Shown here: positions 24,794 through 31,626 of the stretch, piece by piece
Layout: every line of letters starts with the position of its first letter
How positions within the stretch are numbered: position 1 is the stretch's first letter
Assembly (NCBI GenBank): GCA_017624395.1
Contig: JAGANE010000067.1
Location: forward strand, 1 to 38,426
DNA: 38,426 nucleotides
Direction of reading: 5' to 3'
DNA from: Clostridia bacterium
Lineage (GTDB): Bacteria; Bacillota; Clostridia; Oscillospirales; CAG-272
Position numbers and translations under genes: made by a program
Notes under the pieces: model-generated
What the model was told of the DNA's origin: nothing
Seen by the model: the letters and a program-made list of their open reading frames with translations, nothing else
The model's database searches: none

Positions 24794-26083
24794 TCATTCC
24801 TTTTCCTTCCGTGCTTTTTTCTCGGATTGTAAAAGCCGGTAAATCTCCTCGGTGGCAAGACGGGCCTTGGCTACGGGGATTTTTTGATCCTTGGGGAAGC
24901 AATAGTAAAGCGTCTTGGGGTTCCCAATGCCGATGACGTCACCGATCTCATACCAATTAAAATCCGAATTGAGCGTGTAGGAGGAGATCGGCTTTTGGGT
25001 GTATTCCCATGAGCCGTCGGCAGCTGTCAAACGGAAGCCGTCCTTGGTGTGTGTCAGATGTCCGTCTCCCACGTCGTAAAGGCACTTGGTGTTTACCAGC
25101 ATCAGGATCTGCACGTCGCAGTCCAGGCGGTAGCAATCATTTTTCAGCTCTGCCTTTACACAATCTCGCTCCCATGCGTACCAATCCGATACTAACGAGA
25201 ATTCTGATGCTTCGTCTGCGGTGCGCAAAAAGCCATATTCGTCCAATCGGTAATGCTTTTGGCAGGCGTGACAGATCAGCTCGCTGCCTACCCCCTCGGT
25301 TTGTCCCTCCGCATGGCAGGCAGGGCATTTGTACAGGACGCGCTCCAAGCCCTCGGCACGGTCGGGTTCCCCAATGAAAATTCCTTCGGCTTGCTGACGG
25401 CGAAAGGCATCAAAGGCAAACTGCTGCTTGATCAACGCCTGCAATTCCTCTGCACTCTTTTGTTGGCAATCTTCAGGGGAGATCAGGTAGCGCATCTCGG
25501 CGGAAACGCTGACACGCCGTTTTTTGAGATTGTTGTAAAGCGGTTGATGCTCGAATGCGCCCTTGGTTTCTATCATGACCACGGGGGCACCCAACATTTT
25601 TACAAAGCTTCCGAGATGATTCGGGAGCGCGGTGGCGGTGCCGTCAAAGGAGTAGCCCGCTTCTGGAAAAAGCAAAACCGATTGCTTCAGATCGTTAATG
25701 GAGTAGGTTATGTCGCGAACAAGACCGAGATCAAAGATGAATTTTTTGATGGGAATACAGCCCAAAAAGCGCATCAAAAGTCGCTTGCCGATTAGTGCGT
25801 CCGAGGTGCAAACAATGCTGAAGCGTCGGGGAAAAAGCGCAACGGAGGCGATTTCAAGATCAATGAATGCGGAGTGATTCATCAAATACAGGCACGGTTC
25901 CTTTTTTTCAAGCTGCTCCATGCCGATTCGTTTGATCTTCAGCCTGCGTCCCATCAAAGCAAAGGTGGATGCAACGTACAAAAGAAGCCGAAAGAAAAGG
26001 CTTTGTCGCATAGGCTTTTTATGCTTGGGCTGGGGGAGAGAGGTGACCTCTCGGTAGGTTTTCTTAATTACTTTGATCTTCAA
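24794..26083 (-). CDS. PlsC-like acyltransferase fused to a zinc-ribbon region
   Basis: A 429-residue protein. The N-terminal half is a lysophospholipid acyltransferase domain with the HX4D catalytic motif in MNHSAFID (H70, D75) and the glycerol-phosphate-binding motif FPEAG (139-143). A basic N-terminus precedes a short hydrophobic helix (about 30-44), so membrane association is likely. The second half carries CPAC (253-256) and CHAC (271-274), a four-cysteine zinc-ribbon pattern, then a beta-rich region of about 140 residues ending in a lysine/glutamate-rich tail. The TTG start at 26083 is supported by AGGA seven bases upstream. It lies 15 bp after the GH3 gene and is probably in its transcript. 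It acylates a lysophospholipid or another acceptor; the second domain is unexplained. Confidence 0.75.
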   Translation of the reverse strand: MKIKVIKKTYREVTSLPQPKHKKPMRQSLFFRLLLYVASTFALMGRRLKIKRIGMEQLEKKEPCLYLMNHSAFIDLEIASVALFPRRFSIVCTSDALIGKRLLMRFLGCIPIKKFIFDLGLVRDITYSINDLKQSVLLFPEAGYSFDGTATALPNHLGSFVKMLGAPVVMIETKGAFEHQPLYNNLKKRRVSVSAEMRYLISPEDCQQKSAEELQALIKQQFAFDAFRRQQAEGIFIGEPDRAEGLERVLYKCPACHAEGQTEGVGSELICHACQKHYRLDEYGFLRTADEASEFSLVSDWYAWERDCVKAELKNDCYRLDCDVQILMLVNTKCLYDVGDGHLTHTKDGFRLTAADGSWEYTQKPISSYTLNSDFNWYEIGDVIGIGNPKTLYYCFPKDQKIPVAKARLATEEIYRLLQSEKKARKEKE

Positions 26084-26098
26084 AAGGGAATCCTGCCT

Positions 26099-27658
26099 TT
26101 ATTGATTTTTTTTGGTGTCAAAAAGCCGACGGATGATCTCGTCATTGGTATAGCCTGTATATCCGTAGGTGTTGATCAGCGTGTCGGTGCAGGCGTAAAA
26201 GTCGTCGCCAAAATAGGGGTCAAAATAAGAAATAAAGACCGCAGGGGTTCCGTAACGCATCCAGCCCGACATCATATTTCTTGCAACGGGACCCGATAGC
26301 TTGACCACATTTAGTCCGTAAACCATTTCATTGATGATGGAACAAAGAATGACGTCATAGTCACCGCTTTTTGCCATGCGTCGGATCGCGCTTCCGCCCG
26401 GGTCCTTGCGTTCCTCTACCGAAATCCCCATTTCTACCAGCCGACGTGTCAGATTCTCGGCAGCTGCCGTGGATGCCGCCGACATTCCTACGTTTCCGAG
26501 TATGACATGCGCAATTCTTGCATTTTTTTGCAGGGGAAGGGTGGACTTGCGATCACGGATCACGGCAACGCTTTTTCGGACGGTTTCCATGGCACAAGCT
26601 TCTGCCGCGGCACGGTCAAATTCGGAGGAGGCATTGACGGGATGCTCCTCAAAATACTGCTTGGAGAAGCACATCATTCGGTATGCGCGGTTTTTCAGCG
26701 TCTCTATGGTGAGTGCTCCCTCGTCAATCAAAGCCTTCATGGTGTCAAAATACTCGTCGGTGGGGTGCATAAAGAGCAGACAGTCGCCGCCTGCCTCCAA
26801 AAATCTTGCCGAGGCGCGGTAAATATTCATATATCCGCAAAATCCGTTCATCACGATGGCGTCGGAAATGATGATGCCTTCAAAGCCAAGCTTTTTCTTG
26901 AGCAGCTCCGTGAGCAGGTTTTTGGAAAGCGTTGCGGGGGGATAAAGCCCCGTTTCTTCATCAATTTCGTCATAGACAGGCAGGGTGATATGTCCCGGCA
27001 TGATCGACATTGCCCCCTGATCGATCAGGGTTTGATAAACGCGCCCAAAGCTTTTATCCCATTCATCACGCGACAAAGGATTGTCGGGCGTGGTGATGTG
27101 TTGGTCGTTTTCGCAATAGCCGTCACCGGGGAAGTGCTTGAGCGTTGCGATCAGACCTCCGTCCTGAAGTCCACGCATATACGCGCCGCCGTATTGGATC
27201 ACCGTGTCGGCATCCTCGCCCGCGGTGCGAATGGAGACAATGGGGTTGCGCTTGTAACCGAGAATATCCACGCAGGGTCCAAACGTCCAATGATAGCCGG
27301 ATTGTCTTGCTTCCTTTGCCGCGTGAATTCCCATGTCATAGGCAAGCTGCGCATCCCCCGTTTCGGCAACCGCCCTCATAGAGGGGAATTCCACCGCGCC
27401 AAGGACGGCTTTGCCCGCACCGTATTCCATATCCGCAACGATCAAAGCCTTGTTTTCTCGCTTGCCGTTCAGATCTTTTCCTGCCTGCGCTGCCGTTTGA
27501 ACGTCGGTGGGATGGAACATCATGGAAAGTACGTTTTGATCCGGGGTATCCTTTGCTAAATTATAATCGGGACAAATGACAGCGGAAAGGAGTTGTCTTA
27601 TGCTCATTTCCTCAACTTTTTTTCGAATGTCCTCATAATCCCTGATCTTGAATTTCAT
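26099..27658 (-). CDS. Glycoside hydrolase family 3 protein (NagZ-like)
   Basis: A 519-residue GH3 enzyme. The N-terminal barrel carries ALIVADMEYGAG, the hallmark KHFPGDG (174-180) with the following His/Asp dyad region YCENDQH, and PGHITLP. The nucleophile aspartate D266 lies in IIISDAIVMNGF. The KHFPG motif and Asp-His dyad point to the beta-N-acetylglucosaminidase (NagZ) branch. A C-terminal alpha/beta domain (about 350-519) follows, as in longer NagZ relatives. There is no signal peptide, so it is probably cytoplasmic and could act in cell-wall recycling or on imported chitooligosaccharides. It has its own promoter (27706-27734) and a GGAG site seven bases before the ATG. The exact substrate is not determined. 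Confidence 0.88.
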   Translation of the reverse strand: MKFKIRDYEDIRKKVEEMSIRQLLSAVICPDYNLAKDTPDQNVLSMMFHPTDVQTAAQAGKDLNGKRENKALIVADMEYGAGKAVLGAVEFPSMRAVAETGDAQLAYDMGIHAAKEARQSGYHWTFGPCVDILGYKRNPIVSIRTAGEDADTVIQYGGAYMRGLQDGGLIATLKHFPGDGYCENDQHITTPDNPLSRDEWDKSFGRVYQTLIDQGAMSIMPGHITLPVYDEIDEETGLYPPATLSKNLLTELLKKKLGFEGIIISDAIVMNGFCGYMNIYRASARFLEAGGDCLLFMHPTDEYFDTMKALIDEGALTIETLKNRAYRMMCFSKQYFEEHPVNASSEFDRAAAEACAMETVRKSVAVIRDRKSTLPLQKNARIAHVILGNVGMSAASTAAAENLTRRLVEMGISVEERKDPGGSAIRRMAKSGDYDVILCSIINEMVYGLNVVKLSGPVARNMMSGWMRYGTPAVFISYFDPYFGDDFYACTDTLINTYGYTGYTNDEIIRRLFDTKKNQ

Positions 27659-27705
27659 ATGCAGTCTCCGTTTCGGTAATAATAGAGTGAGTGATCTTTG
27701 CTTTC

Positions 27706-27734
27706 ATTATAACATATTTGTTTTAAAAATGCAA
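27706..27734 (-). promoter_or_regulatory. Sigma-A promoter of the GH3 gene
   Basis: On the minus strand TTGCAT (27729-27734), a 17-bp spacer and TATAAT (27706-27711) lie 47 bp before the ATG. Confidence 0.85.
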
Positions 27735-27814
27735 TAATTTTTTGATGTGCAAAACGGGGGGCGCATAATCAATTCGTACAAAGTGATTTTACACCGCAAG
27801 TAGGATTTTATTAA

Positions 27815-27847
27815 AAAAAGCACACCTGTATTGCAGATGTGCTTTTT
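27815..27847 (-). terminator. Terminator after tRNA-Ile2 and its structured tail
   Basis: A hairpin with AAAAAGCACA-C-CTG / CAG-A-TGTGCTTTTT arms is followed on the minus strand by a long T-run. It ends the tRNA transcript about 100 nt past the CCA end. Confidence 0.88.
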
Positions 27848-27849
27848 GG

Positions 27850-27946
27850 GTGGAGCATTCGGAATTGGATCCGAACCACACCATCGGGGTATGAAGTTTG
27901 GCATATCGCTGCACGTCCCCGATAATTGGGGGCGGCAACTTGCCGC
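27850..27946 (-). ncRNA. Structured RNA tail of unknown type behind tRNA-Ile2
   Basis: The 97 bases between the tRNA CCA and the terminator encode no protein and are densely paired. One hairpin is GCGGC-AAGTT-GCCGC (27932-27946). The GGGG at 27917-27920 can pair either with the CCCC just before it (27928-27931) or with CCCCGAT at 27883-27889 in a 7-bp ATCGGGG/CCCCGAT helix, so two folds exclude each other. A third hairpin, TTCGGA-N6-TCCGAA, is at 27858-27875. It is co-transcribed from the tRNA promoter. It does not match a complete tRNA, 5S or tmRNA that I recognise. It may be a leader-like switch, a degenerate tRNA, or a trailer with a processing role. Confidence 0.5.
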
Positions 27947-28023
27947 TGGTGGACCATCAAGGACTCGAACCTTGGACCTACCGGTTATGAGCCGGGAGCT
28001 CTAACCAACTGAGCTAATGGTCC
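27947..28023 (-). tRNA. tRNA-Ile2 (CAT anticodon, lysidine type)
   Basis: Cloverleaf on the minus strand with anticodon CAT (loop CTCATAA). The acceptor GGACCAT pairs with ATGGTCC, the discriminator is A and CCA is encoded. A CAT anticodon could be Met or Ile2. The C4-G69 and C5-G68 pairs used by TilS are present and the body starts GGACC as in Bacillus tRNA-Ile2, so I favour Ile2, in which C34 becomes lysidine to read AUA. An elongator tRNA-Met is the alternative. Confidence 0.88.
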
Positions 28024-28039
28024 GATCTGTATCCCCATT

Positions 28040-28068
28040 ATTATATCGGAAATTGAAACAAAAGTCAA
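28040..28068 (-). promoter_or_regulatory. Sigma-A promoter of tRNA-Ile2
   Basis: On the minus strand TTGACT (28063-28068), a 17-bp spacer and a perfect TATAAT (28040-28045) lie 17 bp before the tRNA 5' end. Confidence 0.88.
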
Positions 28069-28148
28069 GCCCTTTTTGCGTTTTTGTCCTAAAAAATCAT
28101 AAATTTTGAAAAACAGTCCTTTTTTTTCATTGGTAAAAAAATTTCGGG

Positions 28149-28177
28149 TTGTTTTTTTCTTTCCACTGTGCTATAAT
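28149..28177 (+). promoter_or_regulatory. Sigma-A promoter of the HAD phosphatase gene
   Basis: TTGTTT (28149-28154), a 17-bp spacer and TATAAT (28172-28177) lie 45 bp before the ATG at 28223. Confidence 0.8.
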
Positions 28178-28222
28178 ATCTACAGAAAAAAATAGCTCTC
28201 GGTACGCGGAAAGGAATACGCT

Positions 28223-29044
28223 ATGAAAAAATTTGAAGGTGTCCTGCTTTGCAGTGATCTTGACGGCACACTTCTCTCTGGAAACAAGTCGGTCTCGGAG
28301 GAGAACCTCAAGGCAATTGAATATTTTAAGTCCGAAGGCGGGAGATTTACGTTTATTACAGGGCGCATGCCGTTATTCGTTTCGGAGTTTTACAATTTGA
28401 TCCACCCAAACGCGCCCATCGGATGCATCAATGGAGGTGGAATTTACGACTATGCTGCGGGAAAATATCTTTGGACGCAGGCGGCAGACCCCTCTATTTT
28501 GGATCTTGTGGAGCTGGTTGACAAGCATTTGGACGGCATTGGAATTCAGGTCAACACCTTTGAGCATACCTATTTTTGCAAGGATGATCCCGTTATGGTG
28601 TGGTTCCGCGTGATCACGGGAGCGAAGCATCTTGTTCGGCATTACCGAGAGATCGACGAGCCGATTGCAAAGATTTTGTTCGGTGTCGGTGAAACCGAAA
28701 GCATGAAGGATTTGGAGACCTTGCTCAGGTCGCACCCTGCTGCCGATCGCTTTGATTTTGTCTGCTCCGAGAAAAAACTGTTTGAGATCCTTGCCAAGGG
28801 CATCAACAAAGGAACACTTTTGGTGCGAATGGCAGAGATTTTGAAGATCGATCTATCAAAAACGGTTGCCGTGGGGGATTACAACAATGATATTGCGATG
28901 TTGCGCGCTGCGGGACTTGGAATTGCCGTGGCAAACGCCTGCGATGCTGCCAAGGAGGCGGCGGATCATGTCACGGTGAGCAACGAGGAGCATGCCATTG
29001 CAAGGATCATTTCGGATCTGGACACGGGAATTTTGAAATTGTAA
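28223..29044 (+). CDS. Cof-type HAD-IIB family phosphatase
   Basis: A 273-residue HAD hydrolase. Motif I is CSDLDGTLL (nucleophile D12, acid D14), motif II is FITGRMP, the lysine of motif III lies in the ILAKGINKGT segment, and motif IV is VAVGDYNNDIAML. A C2-type cap of about 100 residues sits between motifs II and III, as in Cof/YidA phosphatases that act on sugar phosphates or flavin/thiamine intermediates. AAAGGAA precedes the ATG at 28223. The last codon and the stop (TTG TAA) lie inside the 8-bp target duplication of the neighbouring mobile element, so the insertion copied the stop codon and left the reading frame intact. The substrate is unknown. Confidence 0.9.
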   Translation: MKKFEGVLLCSDLDGTLLSGNKSVSEENLKAIEYFKSEGGRFTFITGRMPLFVSEFYNLIHPNAPIGCINGGGIYDYAAGKYLWTQAADPSILDLVELVDKHLDGIGIQVNTFEHTYFCKDDPVMVWFRVITGAKHLVRHYREIDEPIAKILFGVGETESMKDLETLLRSHPAADRFDFVCSEKKLFEILAKGINKGTLLVRMAEILKIDLSKTVAVGDYNNDIAMLRAAGLGIAVANACDAAKEAADHVTVSNEEHAIARIISDLDTGILKL

Positions 29045-29046
29045 AA
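29039..29046. repeat. Target site duplication, left copy
   Basis: TTGTAAAA directly abuts the left end of the element at 29047 and is repeated at 29334-29341. It contains the last sense codon and the stop codon of the HAD gene. Confidence 0.85.
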
Positions 29047-29333
29047 GGCTCTGTCATATTATTTGACTGATTTTTGCGAGATTCCAACCGTGATAAATCA
29101 CGGTTGATCCTCCCTACGGTCGGATTTCGACTACGTCCCGCCGACACCGAAGGTGTCATCCTGAGAAGGATTGCAAGCAATCCGATCGAACTTTTGGGGC
29201 TTTGCCCCAAAAGCACGAGGCGTAGCCGAAGTGGGATCTTGGCGGGACGGGAGTGCTTGCACTCCTTCTCAGCAATGACACGCAAGCGTGTCGCAAAAAA
29301 TGCTAAAAATCAACCGTATGCTGTGACAGAGCC
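29047..29333. mobile_element. 287-bp MITE-like element with ISL3-type ends
   Basis: This non-coding element has terminal inverted repeats starting GGCTCTGTCA (10 bp identical). Similarity extends imperfectly to 29 bp, with TGATTTTT shared at positions 22-29 (about 22 of 29 matching). An exact 8-bp duplication, TTGTAAAA, flanks it. End sequence and 8-bp duplication both resemble the ISL3 family, so it was probably moved in trans by an ISL3-type transposase not present here. The interior is a row of small perfect hairpins: 29086-29105, 29143-29157, 29168-29183, 29191-29213, 29250-29265 and 29277-29292. No reading frame in it looks coding. Confidence 0.83.
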
Positions 29334-29341
29334 TTGTAAAA
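29334..29341. repeat. Target site duplication, right copy
   Basis: TTGTAAAA directly follows the right end of the element and equals 29039-29046. The 29342-29497 stretch beyond it is A/T-rich leader of the lipoprotein gene. A possible -10 (TATGAT, 29450-29455) is present without a good -35, so I do not call a promoter. Confidence 0.85.
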
Positions 29342-29497
29342 AAGGATAAAGAGCAAAATAAAAAGAGCAATTTTCTCCTTTCACGCCGACGCTGTGAAAA
29401 GAATGTTTTTTACCGCACCTTTCTCTTACTTTCGACAAGGTCTTTGTGGTATGATAGATATGGCAAGGACGACCTTGTGACGGAAAGGAGAAAAAGA

Positions 29498-30217
29498 ATG
29501 AAAAGATCAATTTTACTTTGTAGCTTACTTTGCGCCCTGCTTTGCAGTTGTCAGACAGCGCCCGACACGCAGTCTCCTGTTGATGAAGAACAAAATGAAA
29601 CGGTAAATCATGACCAAACAGACAAGACCGATGCCGAGGCACAAACGCGGTTGGCGTATTATGAGAGCTTGGTGGGAAATTTACAGGCAGAGATTTTGGA
29701 TCTCAAAGCCTCGCTGTTTTCCGAGCGTGTGGAATACGAGGCTCGCATCGATGCATTGGAGACCGAGCTGAAGGCAATGGGAGATGGCAATGAGGGGAGT
29801 ACGTCAAATCCGAATGAGGAAGCGGGCAATTCCCCGTCGGAGACAGATGAGCGGCTGTTCCGCTACACCGTATCCAACGGGGAGGCAGTGCTGACGGCAT
29901 ATTTGGGAGATGCCTCCGAGGTTTTGATCCCCGCAACACTTGGCGGATGTCCCGTGGTTGCGGTGGGGGATCGCGCGTTTTTAAATCAAACCTCATTGAC
30001 CTCTGTGACTCTTCCGAAAGGCGTCAGGGAAATCGGTTGGTTTGCATTTTCTGGTTGTATCGCGCTGGAGCGTGTTGAGATCCCGTCCAACGTGCGGGCA
30101 ATTGCTTATGGGGCATTTCAAAATTGCAGTGATACGCTGACCGTGGTTTGCCATGTTGGTTCTTATGCCGAGGCATATGCACAGAGCTACGGCATGCGGA
30201 TATTGCGTCAATCATAA
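29498..30217 (+). CDS. Lipoprotein with coiled coil and leucine-rich repeats (LRR_5/BspA-like)
   Basis: A 239-residue protein starting MKRSILLCSLLCALLCSCQ. The signal peptide ends in a lipobox-like LCSC with lipidated cysteine C18, so it should be anchored to the outer face of the membrane. A polar linker (20-45) is followed by a coiled coil of about 50 residues (LQAEILDLKASLFSERVEYE) and a second Ser/Asn/Glu-rich linker. The C-terminal domain (about 120-239) has LRR_5 repeats such as VVAVGDRAFLNQTSLTSVTLP, then IGWFAFSGCIALERVEIPS. Such BspA-like repeats mediate binding to surfaces or host factors in gut bacteria; the ligand here is unknown. I chose the ATG at 29498 because AAAGGAG is at 29484-29490. 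A terminator follows at 30221. Confidence 0.82.
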   Translation: MKRSILLCSLLCALLCSCQTAPDTQSPVDEEQNETVNHDQTDKTDAEAQTRLAYYESLVGNLQAEILDLKASLFSERVEYEARIDALETELKAMGDGNEGSTSNPNEEAGNSPSETDERLFRYTVSNGEAVLTAYLGDASEVLIPATLGGCPVVAVGDRAFLNQTSLTSVTLPKGVREIGWFAFSGCIALERVEIPSNVRAIAYGAFQNCSDTLTVVCHVGSYAEAYAQSYGMRILRQS

Positions 30218-30220
30218 AAG

Positions 30221-30268
30221 GCTCGGAGAGCAGGGGTACGCTTGAGGTACTGCTCTCCGAGCTTTTTT
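30221..30268 (+). terminator. Terminator after the lipoprotein gene
   Basis: A perfect 13-bp stem (GCTCGGAGAGCAG / CTGCTCTCCGAGC) with a 16-nt loop is followed by six T. It starts 3 bp after the stop codon. Confidence 0.9.
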
Positions 30269-30284
30269 GTATTTTAGTCAATTT

Positions 30285-31433
30285 TTAATCCTTGACCAAT
30301 TCCAACGCATCAAAGTCCACCGAGTAAAGGATTTTGGTTGCCGCGGGGAGGGGAACCGAAACGGTGGATGAGATTTTGAGGGGCTGCGTAGGCGCGATCT
30401 CGTCAAAGATCCACTCACTGCCACCGCCAAGGATCTTGTTGTCGGCATTGAGGTATTGGTAATGCAAAATGACCGAGTGCAAGGGACGGTCATAGGCACT
30501 TTGCAGATTGCCGATCAGCTTGGTAGCGTTTTCTGCACGTGCAACGCGGGGGGCATTCAGCTTCAGATGCCTCATGATGGGGGTGGAAAGCTTAAAATAG
30601 GAGGCAGGCTTTGCCGTGGCGGAAAGACTTGCCACCGCCGCACCCTTGATGCGCTTGGTGACACCGAAATGATAAATGGTGGCAGGATCGATCGATTGCA
30701 GTTGATCCTTGATCACTGTGATAATGTTGCCGTTGCGATCCTTTAAGGTAATGTCAATTCCAACGCCGCGTGCCATGCGGTCGGGATTGGGATTTTCAAT
30801 ATCCACACCGAGAGAGAGCATATAACCATCTCCGTCACGCTTTCCCGCACTTCCGCCAAGTGCGCGAATCTTGAGCGGGAGCGGTTCTGCTTCAGGCTCT
30901 GCTGTCAGCTCGTCCAGCATGCGGCGGAAGGATTCGTAATAGCTCCACGTATAAGTTTTTTCGGGGTTGCGATCCTCCATGTAGGCAAATTCCATCAGCG
31001 TTACGGTAAACAGACGCAGATATTGCATCACCTTTCCAATCTCGCCTGCATCAATGCCAAGCGCGAGACAGCTTGACCAATAGGAGCCGTCGGAAAGCGT
31101 AAAGCGGTTGCCGTATTTGCGACAGAGGGTGCGGTAAGCTTCACTGCTCTGATCGCGAAAGGCGGCGATCATCGTGCTTGCAAGCTCCTCGTCAATCCCT
31201 GCCGTGGCGTGTCGGTAAAAGCTTTCGGCAGCATCGGGCTCCCAGCCCTGTGCGTATGCCTCGGAGAGCAGGGCAAAGGAAAACTGACCGTACATATTCA
31301 AATCGGGCAGCAGGGTGCAAAGATCCAATTGACGCTCAGGATGGACGATGCAGGAGAGGGAAAGGAATTCTCGCACGTCGCGTACGACCTCACCCACACC
31401 CTTGCCTGTTGCATTTTGAAATTCGGTTTCCAT
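30285..31433 (-). CDS. Uncharacterised protein with two beta-sandwich-like repeats
   Basis: A 382-residue protein without a signal peptide or transmembrane helix. Residues 1-175 are helix-rich (RQLDLCTLLPDLNMYGQFSF, then EAYRTLCRKYG). The rest holds two related beta segments. The first (about 205-285) includes LSLGVDIENPNPDRMARGVG and ITLKDRNGNIITV. The second (about 290-380) includes LQSAYDRPLHSVILHYQYLN and ISSTVSVPLPAATKILYSVDF. Both resemble FxLYD-type domains, which in other proteins are extracytoplasmic, but no export signal is present here. I do not recognise the family. The gene is monocistronic, converging on the lipoprotein terminator, and its promoter (31533-31561) leaves a leader of about 95 nt. 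Confidence 0.6.
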   Translation of the reverse strand: METEFQNATGKGVGEVVRDVREFLSLSCIVHPERQLDLCTLLPDLNMYGQFSFALLSEAYAQGWEPDAAESFYRHATAGIDEELASTMIAAFRDQSSEAYRTLCRKYGNRFTLSDGSYWSSCLALGIDAGEIGKVMQYLRLFTVTLMEFAYMEDRNPEKTYTWSYYESFRRMLDELTAEPEAEPLPLKIRALGGSAGKRDGDGYMLSLGVDIENPNPDRMARGVGIDITLKDRNGNIITVIKDQLQSIDPATIYHFGVTKRIKGAAVASLSATAKPASYFKLSTPIMRHLKLNAPRVARAENATKLIGNLQSAYDRPLHSVILHYQYLNADNKILGGGSEWIFDEIAPTQPLKISSTVSVPLPAATKILYSVDFDALELVKD

Positions 31434-31532
31434 ATTTATTTACCAAACCTTTCTGCAAAAACGGAAAAAATAAAGTGATTTTTCCTATTGAAATCTCAAA
31501 AAAAATATTGTATAATATAAAATATATAATCT

Positions 31533-31561
31533 ATTATACACCCAATCTTGTCTTTTGGCAA
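31533..31561 (-). promoter_or_regulatory. Sigma-A promoter of the uncharacterised 382-residue gene
   Basis: On the minus strand TTGCCA (31556-31561), a 17-bp spacer and TATAAT (31533-31538). The plus-strand nfnA leader starts in the same place; TTGGCA read from the other strand may be its -35, so the two promoters could overlap. No clear -10 for nfnA was found. Confidence 0.75.
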
Positions 31562-31626
31562 GTGGAATTTTGGATTTTGATATATTTTTACCGATTTTTT
31601 GTATCATGAAAGGTGGAAACGCGCAA

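Noticed and set aside
27850-27946. 5S rRNA or tmRNA fragment behind tRNA-Ile2
   Set aside because: Only short resemblances (TTCGGATCC, GCTCCACC) occur. The acceptor, D-arm and anticodon pairings do not close into either molecule.
29086-29292. CRISPR array or tRNA-like structures in the MITE
   Set aside because: The hairpins have different sequences and no regular spacer pattern. The flanking duplication and inverted ends explain the segment as a mobile element.
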